Source: Ascarosepion bandense
Lineage: Eukaryota; Mollusca; Cephalopoda; Sepiida; Sepiidae
Direction: 5' to 3'
Length of the DNA stretch: 64,000 nt
Assembly (NCBI GenBank): GCA_037127315.1
Contig: JBBBDQ010001270.1
Span: 3,121,001-3,185,000 of the forward strand
Shown: positions 47,901-57,787 of the stretch, in pieces
Layout of the letters: each line of letters begins with the position of its first letter
How positions within the stretch are numbered: position 1 is the stretch's first letter
Notes under the pieces: generated by a model
What the model saw: the letters and a program-made list of their open reading frames with translations, nothing else
What the model was told of the DNA's origin: nothing
Databases searched by the model: none
Position numbers and translations under genes: made by a program

Positions 47901-48411
47901 GTTTTCTCTGACCTGGCGATTGGCTCGGAATGGTTTGTCTCTCAACGACAAGCGTTTCGCAATGGGCCTGGCGGATTTGCCAGATTGTGAACGTTGCGTC
48001 CTTGGAATTAAGGAGACGTCTGCGCACGCCTTCTTCCATTGTTCGCGCGTTCGCCCGTTGTGGGCGCGTGTTGGCGAGTTGACTGCTCGTATCGCGCCGC
48101 GGGAGCTTGTGCTCATTGATCGCGCATACGCTGTGGACAATGTGTCGCCCCCGTACTCTGGAGTGAAGCGGATGGTGTTTCTGTCGCTACTGGCCACGGC
48201 TAGAATGGTGATTTGGATGACGCGTCTGGAGGAAGTCTTGCGGGGCGGTCGTCTTTCGGATCAGGATCTAATCCGATATTTTGAGCACCAGCTCAAAATT
48301 AAGATTAGAACTGAACGAAAACGGCTGCACCCGACAGAGTTCAGCGAAAGGTGGGTATATGCGGCGAGCCTGGTTCGCGTGACCGGGGCTAGCCTTGATT
48401 TTCTCTTTTAG
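44992..48411 (+). CDS. ORF2 endonuclease-reverse transcriptase, intact (unit 7)
   Basis: 1139 aa with all active-site residues present. The only distinctive change I see is A107 (V in the other copies), two residues before the Y109 of VVYAPN. It has M801 and Y1096. It sits behind a type C ORF1 yet is as similar to the other ORF2 copies as they are to each other. Confidence 0.95.
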   Translation: MSIKIASLNAKGLRDRGKAARLLRDLLSFGVDVAAIQETHFVCEVDSCVLSNDFVVYSAYGSRQARGVSLLVKRTLDAKVDLVHVGAEGRLIVADIAVKSKLFRLIAVYAPNKQGERVSFFRLLEPFMVHSTRLILVGDWNAILTPKWDRGRGASGRNDDRSLVDLIDEFGLVDRYRVDHPDGSMWTWALNWPSTRVSAYLDRMLVRVADIDFLECPTFHWLGYTDHKLVCARVVLDFRPRLAGYWKFNQSLLDRRDFRDQLTKLVQRALIGRVIGNKWWVNLKDSIRSFATKYSQRLKLDKAAEAKTLSANFARAEAGGDPLEIALAREALRRTTSERYMGQVIRAKLSKMSSEAVNMGAELRKEEIRRAGDRYIREVRDPEGHLLRSTDDMCEAFRQHFEHRFTKEPGLRDEEFRSYLADFPRLLPAEAASCEGEITEDEVYAALKKTGSGKSPGLDGLPYELYLRMSHLFVPLLTVVFNHWFRQGSIPGRITRGVITLLGKGKKVGRGLDDYRPITLLNTELKILAKILTNRLQLVAESLLEPDQTCSVKGRTIQSNLHLIRTIVEGVEDDEEAALINLDQSKAFDRIDHGYLAAVLQAAGFKPDFSRWISLLYRSPKAVVQVNGKLSSAFALSRSVRQGCPLSPLLYVLALEPLLRRLRDETCSPVLRGIAVPGGARARVSAYADDVTTFVSSRRDIRAVQKALERYEQVTGARINRDKSSGLRLGAWKGVSLPGPFDWTDGPVKLLGVWFGPDLQLEKNWSEVQAKVGASVEIWRRRSLSVKGLAEVCNTYLFPRMLYRLSVLPLCDDHEKALERLLFSCLWRGRKHMVDKGVCCLRPCQGGLGMPHLRSHVLASRLAFLRRALEEDRLLAGVVRDMFPSLTITPPLLRTSNRPWGRPKFLLECLTALRAIPWSSDLSRPRRIFYRGLVEGAVKDELWSKLGMSREEYRSHWSWAPGADWLNNSEFSLTWRLARNGLSLNDKRFAMGLADLPDCERCVLGIKETSAHAFFHCSRVRPLWARVGELTARIAPRELVLIDRAYAVDNVSPPYSGVKRMVFLSLLATARMVIWMTRLEEVLRGGRLSDQDLIRYFEHQLKIKIRTERKRLHPTEFSERWVYAASLVRVTGASLDFLF

Positions 48412-49361
48412 ATCTGCTAGTTGCATCGGGGTGGATTCCTTTGGAACCCCTCCCGTGGTTAAGGTAGAAGTTCTTTTTGTGCCTAGTTAATGTGAGTGGA
48501 TGTGTTTGTCCTGGCCTGTTCCCGGCTCCATTGCTTTTGTTATGATCCAGTTCGAGATTCCCATTGTCCAAGTATTATTTTGTCCCGTTTTCACTCTCGG
48601 CTGGGTCAGCCTTATACATTCTCCAGTCCAATTTATTTTTGCCCCCTGCTTATCCATTCCCCTTAGAAAGAGAGCTGCTTGATTTTGTCTTTTAAGGCAG
48701 AATACAGTGGCCTCTTTAATTATGTGGGTGTGTTTGGGTCTTACTAACCCATGTATATATATTCATTTGAAATTGTTTTTTGTTTTGGGGTTTTTTGTTT
48801 CTTCATTCCCCCTCCCCATCATGTCATTTCATGAATAAAGTTTTAAATTTATTTTTGTACACTATTGTAAATATTGTAAATACACAAATTTTTATGTACA
48901 TTTGGGGTGTTTTTAGGTCCCTGGTATGATTTTGCGGTATTTTGGTGCTTGATAGGTATGAGTGTTGATGGACAAATTTTTATGGTGACTGAGAAAATTG
49001 TAACGTATGTATGGGTCGTGAATCTGATTAGCTAGGTATAAGATAGTTACGGAAGACCAACCCAAGTTTTTGTTCCCCCTCCCATTTGTTGGCCTTGTGC
49101 CAGAATTCATGTATTTATGCTGAATAAATAATGACCAGCCCTTCCCCACGGACCAACCCTCCCCCACCCGGCTTTTTGTTGTGTGGTTTAGGGTAAAAGA
49201 ACAAAGGATAACACTTGTTCCTTCGTGATATTTGTTAGTCCTCTGTATCTTGGATTTACTGCTTTCCAGCCCGAGTTTATAGCTCGGGCCAGCGTAAAAG
49301 TAGCGTCTAACAACGCGAAACACCGGGAAGCAGTGATCCGGTGTTCGGCCACTTTGTGGCA
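48412..49361 (+). other. 3' UTR of unit 7, double junction motif, type C 5' UTR
   Basis: The sequence is essentially that of the unit 6/7 intergenic region, including the doubled motif at 49133-49149 and 49151-49167 and all four type C hairpins. It leads, however, into a type B ORF1. No gene seen. Confidence 0.85.
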
Positions 49362-51344
49362 ATGGCCACAGATGGGCCGATGGAAAGCGTTCCTCCCACC
49401 ACGGCCTCGGTGGGAGGAAAGGAGGGGGATTGGCGCTTGCCTGCCTCACCCCTCTCCTTGGAAAAAGGACCAGGAGTAGCAACCCTACCAGCAGCTCCTG
49501 CATCTCCGGTGCCCTCTACGTCTAAGGAGGACGGGCAGCGGTGTTCAGCAGACACGGTTTCCCCCGACAAGGCTTGGACCGGGGGGACCATCCAGAAAGT
49601 GCGGAAGGATTCAGCGTATTATGAGTCTCTAAAGGAGAAATACGCTAAATACGTGACAGGAGCGGAGATTATCTCGGTGCCCGAGACGCTCAGTAACATT
49701 GAGCCCAGGATCCTTTCCCTGCTGACCAGGGATCCGAAAAGTCGCAAACTTATCGGGGTCAGCAGGGACGTGGTGGAGGAGGCCATCAAGGCCTTGAAGA
49801 TCAATGGAAAGATGGTGGCTAGGCGCAGCCACGCCGTGTGGGATGTTCTACTTGGCTCTGCGGAGGAAGCAAGAAAACTGGCCGGCTCCTTTATGGAAAC
49901 AAAGACGTTGCGCCTGGATACAGAATACATGGGCATGCGCAGATCAAAGATCACTCTCCACGGCGTGCCCATGGACATCTCGTTAGACCATGTCGGGGTG
50001 TTTTTCACACAATTCGGCATGGTCGAAGAGGTGAAGGCGCTCACCTCGAAGCAGGGCTTTCTCACCGGTGACGTCACCCTGCAGGTGACGGTCGAGCAAA
50101 AAAAGATCGGGAATATCCCCAACATTATCACCTGCAGGGGAAGATCAATTTACGTGATCGTTGAGGGGAGGAAGCCCTTCTGCTGGGTCTGCGGCGATTC
50201 CAATCACGTCGCCAAGGCGTGCCCGAAAAAGGTTCCGGCCCCTGGGACCCAGCCAGCAAAGCAGCAGCAGGAGAAACCGGCAGCGAAACAACCAGAAGCT
50301 CCAACGGAGGCGAAATCGTCTGTTCCGGATAAGGTGAATGAGTGGCAGACGGTCGGCAAGAAAAAGAAGGCGAAGGCACTAGCGGAGAAATCGCCTTCTC
50401 CGGCCAAAACGCCTTCTCAGACCAAAACGCCTTCTCCGACCAAAACGCCCTCGCCACCTCAGGAGCCTTCGGAGTCAAAGGTGCCCTCATCACCCAAAGC
50501 AGCTACCAAGCAGGGGAAGGCAGAAAAACCGCCCCAAAATGAGGGCCCGAAGGAACAACCAAGGGAAGAGCCCATGGAGACTCAAAGATCGGCGTCGTTG
50601 AAACGCAGCCGGGAGGACGAAGAAGAGCAGCAAGAGAACTTCAAGAATCGGCGGAAGAGCAGAGAAAGGAGTTCGACAACACACAGGTGCTCCTCGCTTC
50701 CTGCCTCACCGGAGAGGCAAACGTATGCGCAAAAGGCAAGAAGCCTCCCCTCGTCCCCGCGGAAAGCTTCCCAGTCCCCTACCTTTAAATTAACCCCCCT
50801 GAGACCAGTTGCTTTATCCCCCACTCTCTCCCCTTCTCCTATGTCCACTCCCACTCGGGCAAAAAAGATAAAAGCCCTGCCCAAAGGGGAAGCGCTATTG
50901 AAAGTAGAGGAGGACATCTCTGCAGGGTGGTCGTCACAAAGACGAAAACTACTCAAACCACTGCTGAAGATGACCACAGTTGACGGTCTATCTACGGAGG
51001 ACCCCAAAAACTTTCCCCAGGCCCCAGGAGTAATTACCCTCGTACGGAATACCGGGGGTAACCTGCGGGTCTGGGACCACATCGCGGAAGCGAAAAAACT
51101 TTATCCTAAACTAAGGATGTACATTGAAAGCTCAGCAGAACTTAGAAAAATGTCTAAAAATTGTTCGGGGAGGTTCCCTGTTTTACTCCACCCCAGTTTA
51201 TATAGGGTGGTAAAACTAATGTACCCCACGGACGTCGGCGGTATTGTCTCAGACGGACGGATTACGTCTGACATAGGAACTGGTTCCCTGGGACAGTCCG
51301 TCGGGGTCCTGTCTGCCCGAGATTTTCGCCCCGTATGCATCTAG
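49362..51344 (+). CDS. ORF1, C/B chimeric (unit 8), intact
   Basis: 660 aa starting MATDGPMESVPPTTASVGG (type C) and continuing WRLPASPLSLEKGPGVATLP and onward as type B, including the 18-bp repeat, the CWVCGDSNHVAKAC knuckle and the DFRPVCI end. The start is the ATG after the GCCAC/GTGGC hairpin; the in-frame GTG at 49341 is inside the leader stems. The chimera keeps the frame, so a type C leader is now driving a type B protein. Confidence 0.92.
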   Translation: MATDGPMESVPPTTASVGGKEGDWRLPASPLSLEKGPGVATLPAAPASPVPSTSKEDGQRCSADTVSPDKAWTGGTIQKVRKDSAYYESLKEKYAKYVTGAEIISVPETLSNIEPRILSLLTRDPKSRKLIGVSRDVVEEAIKALKINGKMVARRSHAVWDVLLGSAEEARKLAGSFMETKTLRLDTEYMGMRRSKITLHGVPMDISLDHVGVFFTQFGMVEEVKALTSKQGFLTGDVTLQVTVEQKKIGNIPNIITCRGRSIYVIVEGRKPFCWVCGDSNHVAKACPKKVPAPGTQPAKQQQEKPAAKQPEAPTEAKSSVPDKVNEWQTVGKKKKAKALAEKSPSPAKTPSQTKTPSPTKTPSPPQEPSESKVPSSPKAATKQGKAEKPPQNEGPKEQPREEPMETQRSASLKRSREDEEEQQENFKNRRKSRERSSTTHRCSSLPASPERQTYAQKARSLPSSPRKASQSPTFKLTPLRPVALSPTLSPSPMSTPTRAKKIKALPKGEALLKVEEDISAGWSSQRRKLLKPLLKMTTVDGLSTEDPKNFPQAPGVITLVRNTGGNLRVWDHIAEAKKLYPKLRMYIESSAELRKMSKNCSGRFPVLLHPSLYRVVKLMYPTDVGGIVSDGRITSDIGTGSLGQSVGVLSARDFRPVCI

Positions 51345-51396
51345 AGAGCCTTTGTTGCCTGTTTTTCTTTTTCTTTTTCTTTTTCAGGTTTAAAAG

Positions 51397-54300
51397 ATGT
51401 CTATTAAGATAGCCAGCTTGAATGCGAAGGGCCTGAGGGATCGGGGTAAGGCGGCTCGCCTGCTTCGTGACCTCTTGTCCTTCGGCGTGGATGTGGCCGC
51501 GATCCAAGAGACTCACTTTGTTTGCGAAGTCGACTCGTGTGTGCTGTCTAACGACTTTGTCGTCTATTCAGCATATGGGAGCCGGCAAGCCAGAGGTGTT
51601 TCTTTGCTGGTCAAGCGTACCCTGGACGCGAAGGTTGACCTTGTCCATGTCGGTGCCGAGGGCCGGCTGATCGTGGCCGATATTGCAGTGAAAAGCAAAT
51701 TGTTCCGGCTGATTGTGGTTTATGCGCCCAATAAGCAAGGTGAGCGTGTCTCTTTCTTTCGGCTGTTGGAGCCCTTTATGGTGCATTCAACACGGCTAAT
51801 CTTAGTTGGGGACTGGAATGCCATCCTAACCCCCAAATGGGATAGAGGGAGGGGCGCTAGCGGGAGGAATGATGATCGTAGCCTGGTTGATCTGATCGAC
51901 GAATTTGGTCTCGTCGATAGATACCGGGTCGATCATCCGGATGGGAGTATGTGGACGTGGGCGCTTAATTGGCCTTCTACCCGGGTATCTGCGTACCTGG
52001 ATAGGATGTTAGTGAGAGTGGCCGACATAGACTTCTTAGAATGTCCAACGTTCCACTGGCTAGGCTACACGGACCACAAACTCGTTTGTGCCCGTGTGGT
52101 GTTAGACTTTAGGCCTAGGTTGGCTGGTTATTGGAAGTTCAATCAGTCCTTACTGGACAGGCGGGACTTTCGTGACCAGCTGACAAAACTAGTTCAGCGG
52201 GCGTTAATTGGGCGAGTCATTGGGAATAAGTGGTGGGTTAACCTTAAGGACTCCATTAGGTCTTTCGCCACCAAATATAGCCAGCGGCTCAAACTAGATA
52301 AGGCTGCGGAGGCAAAGACACTTAGTGCTAATTTCGCCCGGGCGGAGGCTGGTGGGGATCCCCTAGAGATAGCCTTAGCCAGGAGGCCCTGAGGCGCACG
52401 ACTAGCGAGCGCTATATGGGCCAGGTAATTAGGGCTAAGTTAAGCAAGATGTCTTCCGAAGCTGTGAACATGGGCGCGGAACTGCGCAAGGAAGAAATTC
52501 GTCGGGCCGGCGATCGGTACATTCGAGAGGTGCGCGACCCGGAGGGACATCTCCTTAGGTCCACTGACGACATGTGCGAGGCGTTCCGGCAGCATTTCGA
52601 ACACCGGTTTACCAAGGAGCCTGGTCTCCGTGACGAGGAGTTTCGCAGCTATTTGGCTGACTTTCCCCGGCTTTTGCCGGCTGAAGCGGCTAGCTGCGAA
52701 GGGGAGATTACGGAGGACGAAGTCTACGCGGCTTTGAAGAAGACCGGCAGTGGCAAGTCGCCAGGTTTGGATGGTTTGCCCTATGAATTGTACTTGAGGA
52801 TGTCGCACCTTTTTGTCCCGCTCTTGACTGTCGTGTTCAACCACTGGTTTCGGCAGGGGTCCATCCCCGGTCGGATCACCAGGGGCGTGATCACGCTGTT
52901 GGGAAAAGGCAAGAAGGTTGGGCGGGGATTAGATGATTACAGGCCCATAACTCTGCTAAACACAGAGTTAAAGATTTTGGCCAAGATCCTGACGAATCGC
53001 TTGCAGCTAGTTGCCGAGTCTCTGTTGGAACCGGATCAGACTTGTTCTGTGAAGGGACGAACAATTCAGAGCAACCTGCACTTGATCCGCACGATCGTAG
53101 AGGGTGTAGAAGACGACGAAGAGGCCGCGCTGATCAATTTGGATCAGTCCAAGGCATTTGATAGGATTGACCATGGCTACCTGGCTGCTGTCCTGCAGGC
53201 CGCCGGATTCAAACCCGACTTCAGCCGCTGGATTAGCCTTCTGTATCGCTCCCCCAAGGCTGTGGTACAGGTGAACGGGAAGCTGTCGAGCGCTTTCGCG
53301 CTGTCTAGGTCGGTCCGACAGGGTTGTCCACTGTCGCCTCTCCTTTACGTCCTGGCGTTGGAGCCTCTCCTTCGCCGGCTAAGGGACGAGACGTGCAGTC
53401 CGGTCCTGCGTGGAATTGCTGTCCCTGGAGGAGCTCGAGCCAGGGTTTCCGCGTACGCCGATGACGTAACGACCTTTGTGTCCTCCCGCAGGGACATAAG
53501 GGCGGTACAGAAGGCGCTTGAACGGTACGAACAGGTAACAGGGGCCAGAATTAACCGCGACAAGTCGTCCGGCTTGCGGTTAGGTGCCTGGAAGGGTGTT
53601 TCCCTCCCGGGGCCCTTCGACTGGACGGACGGGCCGGTCAAGCTCCTCGGAGTTTGGTTCGGTCCGGACTTACAGTTGGAGAAAAACTGGTCAGAAGTAC
53701 AGGCAAAGGTCGGCGCGTCGGTCGAGATTTGGCGTCGACGGAGTCTCTCCGTGAAGGGTCTGGCGGAGGTGTGTAATACATACCTCTTTCCCAGAATGCT
53801 TTACCGGCTGTCTGTACTTCCCCTTTGTGACGATCATGAGAAGGCGCTCGAGCGTTTGCTATTCTCCTGTCTTTGGAGAGGACGCAAACACATGGTCGAC
53901 AAAGGAGTCTGTTGCCTCCGTCCGTGTCAAGGGGGTCTGGGGATGCCACACTTGAGGAGCCACGTGCTCGCTTCGAGGTTGGCATTCCTCAGGCGCGCGT
54001 TGGAGGAAGATCGGTTGCTTGCGGGGGTAGTGAGGGACATGTTCCCTAGCCTCACTATCACTCCCCCGCTCCTAAGGACTAGCAATAGGCCTTGGGGGCG
54101 GCCGAAATTCCTGCTCGAATGTCTGACGGCTCTTCGGGCCATTCCATGGTCCAGTGACCTTTCACGGCCTAGGAGAATCTTCTATCGGGGATTAGTGGAG
54201 GGCGCCGTGAAGGATGAACTGTGGAGTAAGCTCGGCATGTCGAGAGAGGAGTATCGCTCTCATTGGTCTTGGGCGCCAGGTGCGGATTGGCTCAACAACT

Positions 54301-54815
54301 CTGAGTTTTCTCTGACCTGGCGATTGGCTCGGAATGGTTTGTCTCTCAACGACAAGCGTTTCGCAATGGGCCTGGCGGATTTGCCAGATTGTGAACGTTG
54401 CGTCCTTGGAATTAAGGAGACGTCTGCGCACGCCTTCTTCCATTGTTCGCGCGTTCGCCCGTTGTGGGCGCGTGTTGGCGAGTTGACTGCTCGTATCGCG
54501 CCGCGGGAGCTTGTGCTCATTGATCGCGCATACGCTGTGGACAATGTGTCGCCCCCGTACTCTGGAGTGAAGCGGATGGTGTTTCTGTCGCTACTGGCCA
54601 CGGCTAGAATGGTGATTTGGATGACGCGTCTGGAGGAAGTCTTGCGGGGCGGTCGTCTTTCGGATCAGGATCTAATCCGATATTTTGAGCACCAGCTCAA
54701 AATTAAGATTAGAACTGAACGAAAACGGCTGCACCCGACAGAGTTCAGCGAAAGGTGGGTATATGCGGCGAGCCTGGTTCGCGTGACCGGGGCTAGCCTT
54801 GATTTTCTCTTTTAG
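51397..54815 (+). pseudogene. ORF2 endonuclease-RT, frameshifted by one base (unit 8)
   Basis: The first 331 codons are open. The frame then breaks at 52382-52383 (GG for GGG) and reopens at 52416 for 799 codons to the normal stop. This is the same lesion as in unit 2, 38 kb away, although the surrounding silent variants (GGGACATCTCCTTAGG) match unit 6. All catalytic motifs are present in the two frames. The deletion could be shared by exchange, be recurrent, or be a base-calling error. Confidence 0.9.
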
Positions 54816-55755
54816 ATCTGCTAGTTGCATCGGGGTGGATTCCTTTGGAACCCCTCCCGTGGTTAAGGTAGAAGTTCTTTTTGTGCCTAGTTAATGTGAG
54901 TGAATGTGTTTGTCCTGGCCTGTTCCCGGCTCCATTGCTTTTGTTATGATCCAGTTCGAGATTCCCATTGTCCAAGTATTATTTTGTCCCGTTTTCACTC
55001 TCGGCTGGGTCAGCCTTATACATTCTCCAGTCCAATTTATTTTTGCCCCCTGCTTATCCATTCCCCTTAGAAAGAGAGCTGCTTGATTTTGTCTTTTAAG
55101 GCAGAATACAGTGGCCTCTTTAATTATGTGGGTGTGTTTGGGTCTTACTAACCCATGTATATATATTCATTTGAAATTGTTTTTTGTTTTGGGGTTTTTT
55201 GTTTCTTCATTCCCCCTCCCCATCATGTCATTTCATGAATAAAGTTTTAAATTTATTTTTGTACACTATTGTAAATATTGTAAATACACAAATTTTTATG
55301 TACATTTGGGGTGTTTTTAGGTCCCTGGTATGATTTTGCGGTATTTTGGTGCTTGATAGGTATGAGTGTTGATGGACAAATTTTTATGGTGACTGAGAAA
55401 ATTGTAACGTATGTATGGGTCGTGAATCTGATTAGCTAGGTATAAGATAGTTACGGAAGACCAACCCAAGTTTTTGTTCCCCCTCCCATTTGTTGGCCTT
55501 GTGCCAGAATTCATGTATTTATGCTGAATAAATAATGACCAGCCCTTCCCCACTGGACTTTTTTGTGTTTGTGTGGTCGGTTTGGTTTGGATCAAAGTGT
55601 AGTATCTGTTCCATAGTGATACTTACTATTACTTTGGTCAAGTGTGGCATTGTGGTCTCCACCCAAGTTTATTGCTTGGGCTGCGTAAAGTAGCGACCTG
55701 CGAAGGACGCGAAACACCGGAGGCAGGTGTCTCGCGCTTAGCCTCTTAGGAGGCA
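54816..55755 (+). other. 3' UTR of unit 8, junction, type B 5' UTR of unit 9
   Basis: This is nearly identical to 29396-30335: tail ending at 55535, TGACCAGCCCTTCCCCACTGG, and the B-specific leader. It confirms that the B leader and B ORF1 travel together in units 5 and 9, unlike in unit 8. No gene seen. Confidence 0.85.
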
Positions 55756-57739
55756 ATGGCCTCCGATAGGCCAGATGTGATCGTTCCTCCCACCACGGCC
55801 TCGGTGGGAGGAAAGGAGGGGGATTGGCGGTTGCCTGCCTCACCCCTCTCCTTGGAAAAAGGACCAGGAGTAGCAACCCTACCAGCAGCTCCTGCATCTC
55901 CGGTGCCCTCAACGTCGAAGGAAGATGGGCAGCGGTGTTCAGCAGACACGGTTTCCCCCGACAAGGCTTGGACTGGGGGGACCATCCAGAAAGTGCGGAA
56001 GGATTCAGCGTATTATGAGTCTCTAAAGGAGAAATACGCTAAATACGTGACAGGAGCGGAGATTATCTCGGTGCCCGAGACGCTCAGTAACATTGAGCCC
56101 AGGATCCTTTCCCTGCTGACCAGGGATCCGAAAAGTCGCAAACTTATCGGGGTCAGCAGGGACGTGGTGGAGGAGGCCATCAAGGCCTTGAAGATCAATG
56201 GAAAGATGGTGGCTAGGCGCAGCCACGCCGTGTGGGATGTTCTACTTGGCTCTGCGGAGGAAGCAAGAAAACTGGCCGGCTCCTTTATGGAAACAAAGAC
56301 GTTGCGCCTGGATACAGAATACATGGGCATGCGCAGATCAAAGATCACTCTCCACGGCGTGCCCATGGACATCTCGTTAGACCATGTCGGGGTGTTTTTC
56401 ACACAATTCGGCATGGTCGAAGAGGTGAAGGCGCTCACCTCGAAGCAGGGCTTTCTCACCGGTGACGTCACCCTGCAGGTGACGGTCGAGCAAAAAAAGA
56501 TCGGGAATATCCCCAACATTATCACCTGCAGGGGAAGATCAATTTACGTGATCGTTGAGGGGAGGAAGCCCTTCTGCTGGGTCTGCGGCGATTCCAATCA
56601 CGTCGCCAAGGCGTGCCCGAAAAAGGTTCCGGCCCCTGGGACCCAGCCAGCAAAGCAGCAGCAGGAGAAACCGGCAGCGAAACAACCAGAAGCTCCAACG
56701 GAGGCGAAATCGTCTGTTCCGGATAAGGTGAATGAGTGGCAGACGGTCGGCAAGAAAAAGAAGGCGAAGGCACTAGCGGAGAAATCGCCTTCTCCGGCCA
56801 AAACGCCTTCTCAGACCAAAACGCCTTCTCCGACCAAAACGCCCTCGCCACCTCAGGAGCCTTCGGAGTCAAAGGTGCCCTCATCACCCAAAGCAGCTAC
56901 CAAGCAGGGGAAGGCAGAAAAACCGCCCCAAAATGAGGGCCCGAAGGAACAACCAAGGGAAGAGCCCATGGAGACTCAAAGATCGGCGTCGTTGAAACGC
57001 AGCCGGGAGGACGAAGAAGAGCAGCAAGAGAACTTCAAGAATCGGCGGAAGAGCAGAGAAAGGAGTTCGACAACACACAGGTGCTCCTCGCTTCCTGCCT
57101 CACCGGAGAGGCAAACGTATGCGCAAAAGGCAAGAAGCCTCCCCTCGTCCCCGCGGAAAGCTTCCCAGTCCCCTACCTTTAAATTAACCCCCCCTGAGAC
57201 CAGTTGCTTTATCCCCCACTCTCTCCCCTTCTCCTATGTCCACTCCCACTCGGGCAAAAAAGATAAAAGCCCTGCCCAAAGGGGAAGCGCTATTGAAAGT
57301 AGAGGAGGACATCTCTGCAGGGTGGTCGTCACAAAGACGAAAACTACTCAAACCACTGCTGAAGATGACCACAGTTGACGGTCTATCTACGGAGGACCCC
57401 AAAAACTTTCCCCAGGCCCCAGGAGTAATTACCCTCGTACGGAATACCGGGGGTAACCTGCGGGTCTGGGACCACATCGCGGAAGCGAAAAAACTTTATC
57501 CTAAACTAAGGATGTACATTGAAAGCTCAGCAGAACTTAGAAAAATGTCTAAAAATTGTTCGGGGAGGTTCCCTGTTTTACTCCACCCCAGTTTATATAG
57601 GGTGGTAAAACTAATGTACCCCACGGACGTCGGCGGTATTGTCTCAGACGGACGGATTACGTCCGACATAGGAACTGGTTCCCTGGGACAGTCCGTCGGG
57701 GTCCTGTCTGCCCGAGATTTTCGCCCCGTATGCATCTAG
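55756..57739 (+). pseudogene. ORF1, type B, frameshifted by one base (unit 9)
   Basis: This copy equals the unit 5 ORF1 except that a C6 run has become C7 at 57188-57194. The frame leaves the type B protein after SPTFKLTP and stops at 57378 (540 codons). The correct frame then continues to the usual stop, coding the whole C-terminal domain. The truncated product would keep the RRM-like domain and zinc knuckle but lose the conserved C-terminus. A sequencing error in the C-run is a real possibility. Confidence 0.9.
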
Positions 57740-57787
57740 AGAGCCTTTGTTGCCTGTTTTTCTTTTTCTCTTTTTCAGGTTTAAAAG

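Larger units (their letters stand above)
42848..49131 (+). mobile_element. LINE unit 7, type C ORF1, both ORFs open
   Basis: At 6,284 bp this is the shortest complete unit because type C ORF1 is shorter. Its 5' UTR and ORF1 are a separate lineage, but the last 65 or so bases of ORF1, the spacer, ORF2 and the 3' UTR are like those of the type A units. It is a candidate active element. Confidence 0.93.
49132..55535 (+). mobile_element. LINE unit 8, chimera of type C 5' end and type B ORF1
   Basis: At 6,404 bp this is the longest complete unit. The 5' UTR and first codons are type C; the rest of ORF1 and the spacer are type B. ORF2 has a one-base deletion. The exchange point lies in the conserved hairpin region at about 49392-49430. 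Confidence 0.93.

Noticed and set aside
57188..57194. Programmed ribosomal frameshift at the C7 run in unit 9 ORF1
   Set aside because: Units 5 and 8 have C6 and an uninterrupted frame, so no frameshift is needed. A slippage mutation or base-calling error is simpler.
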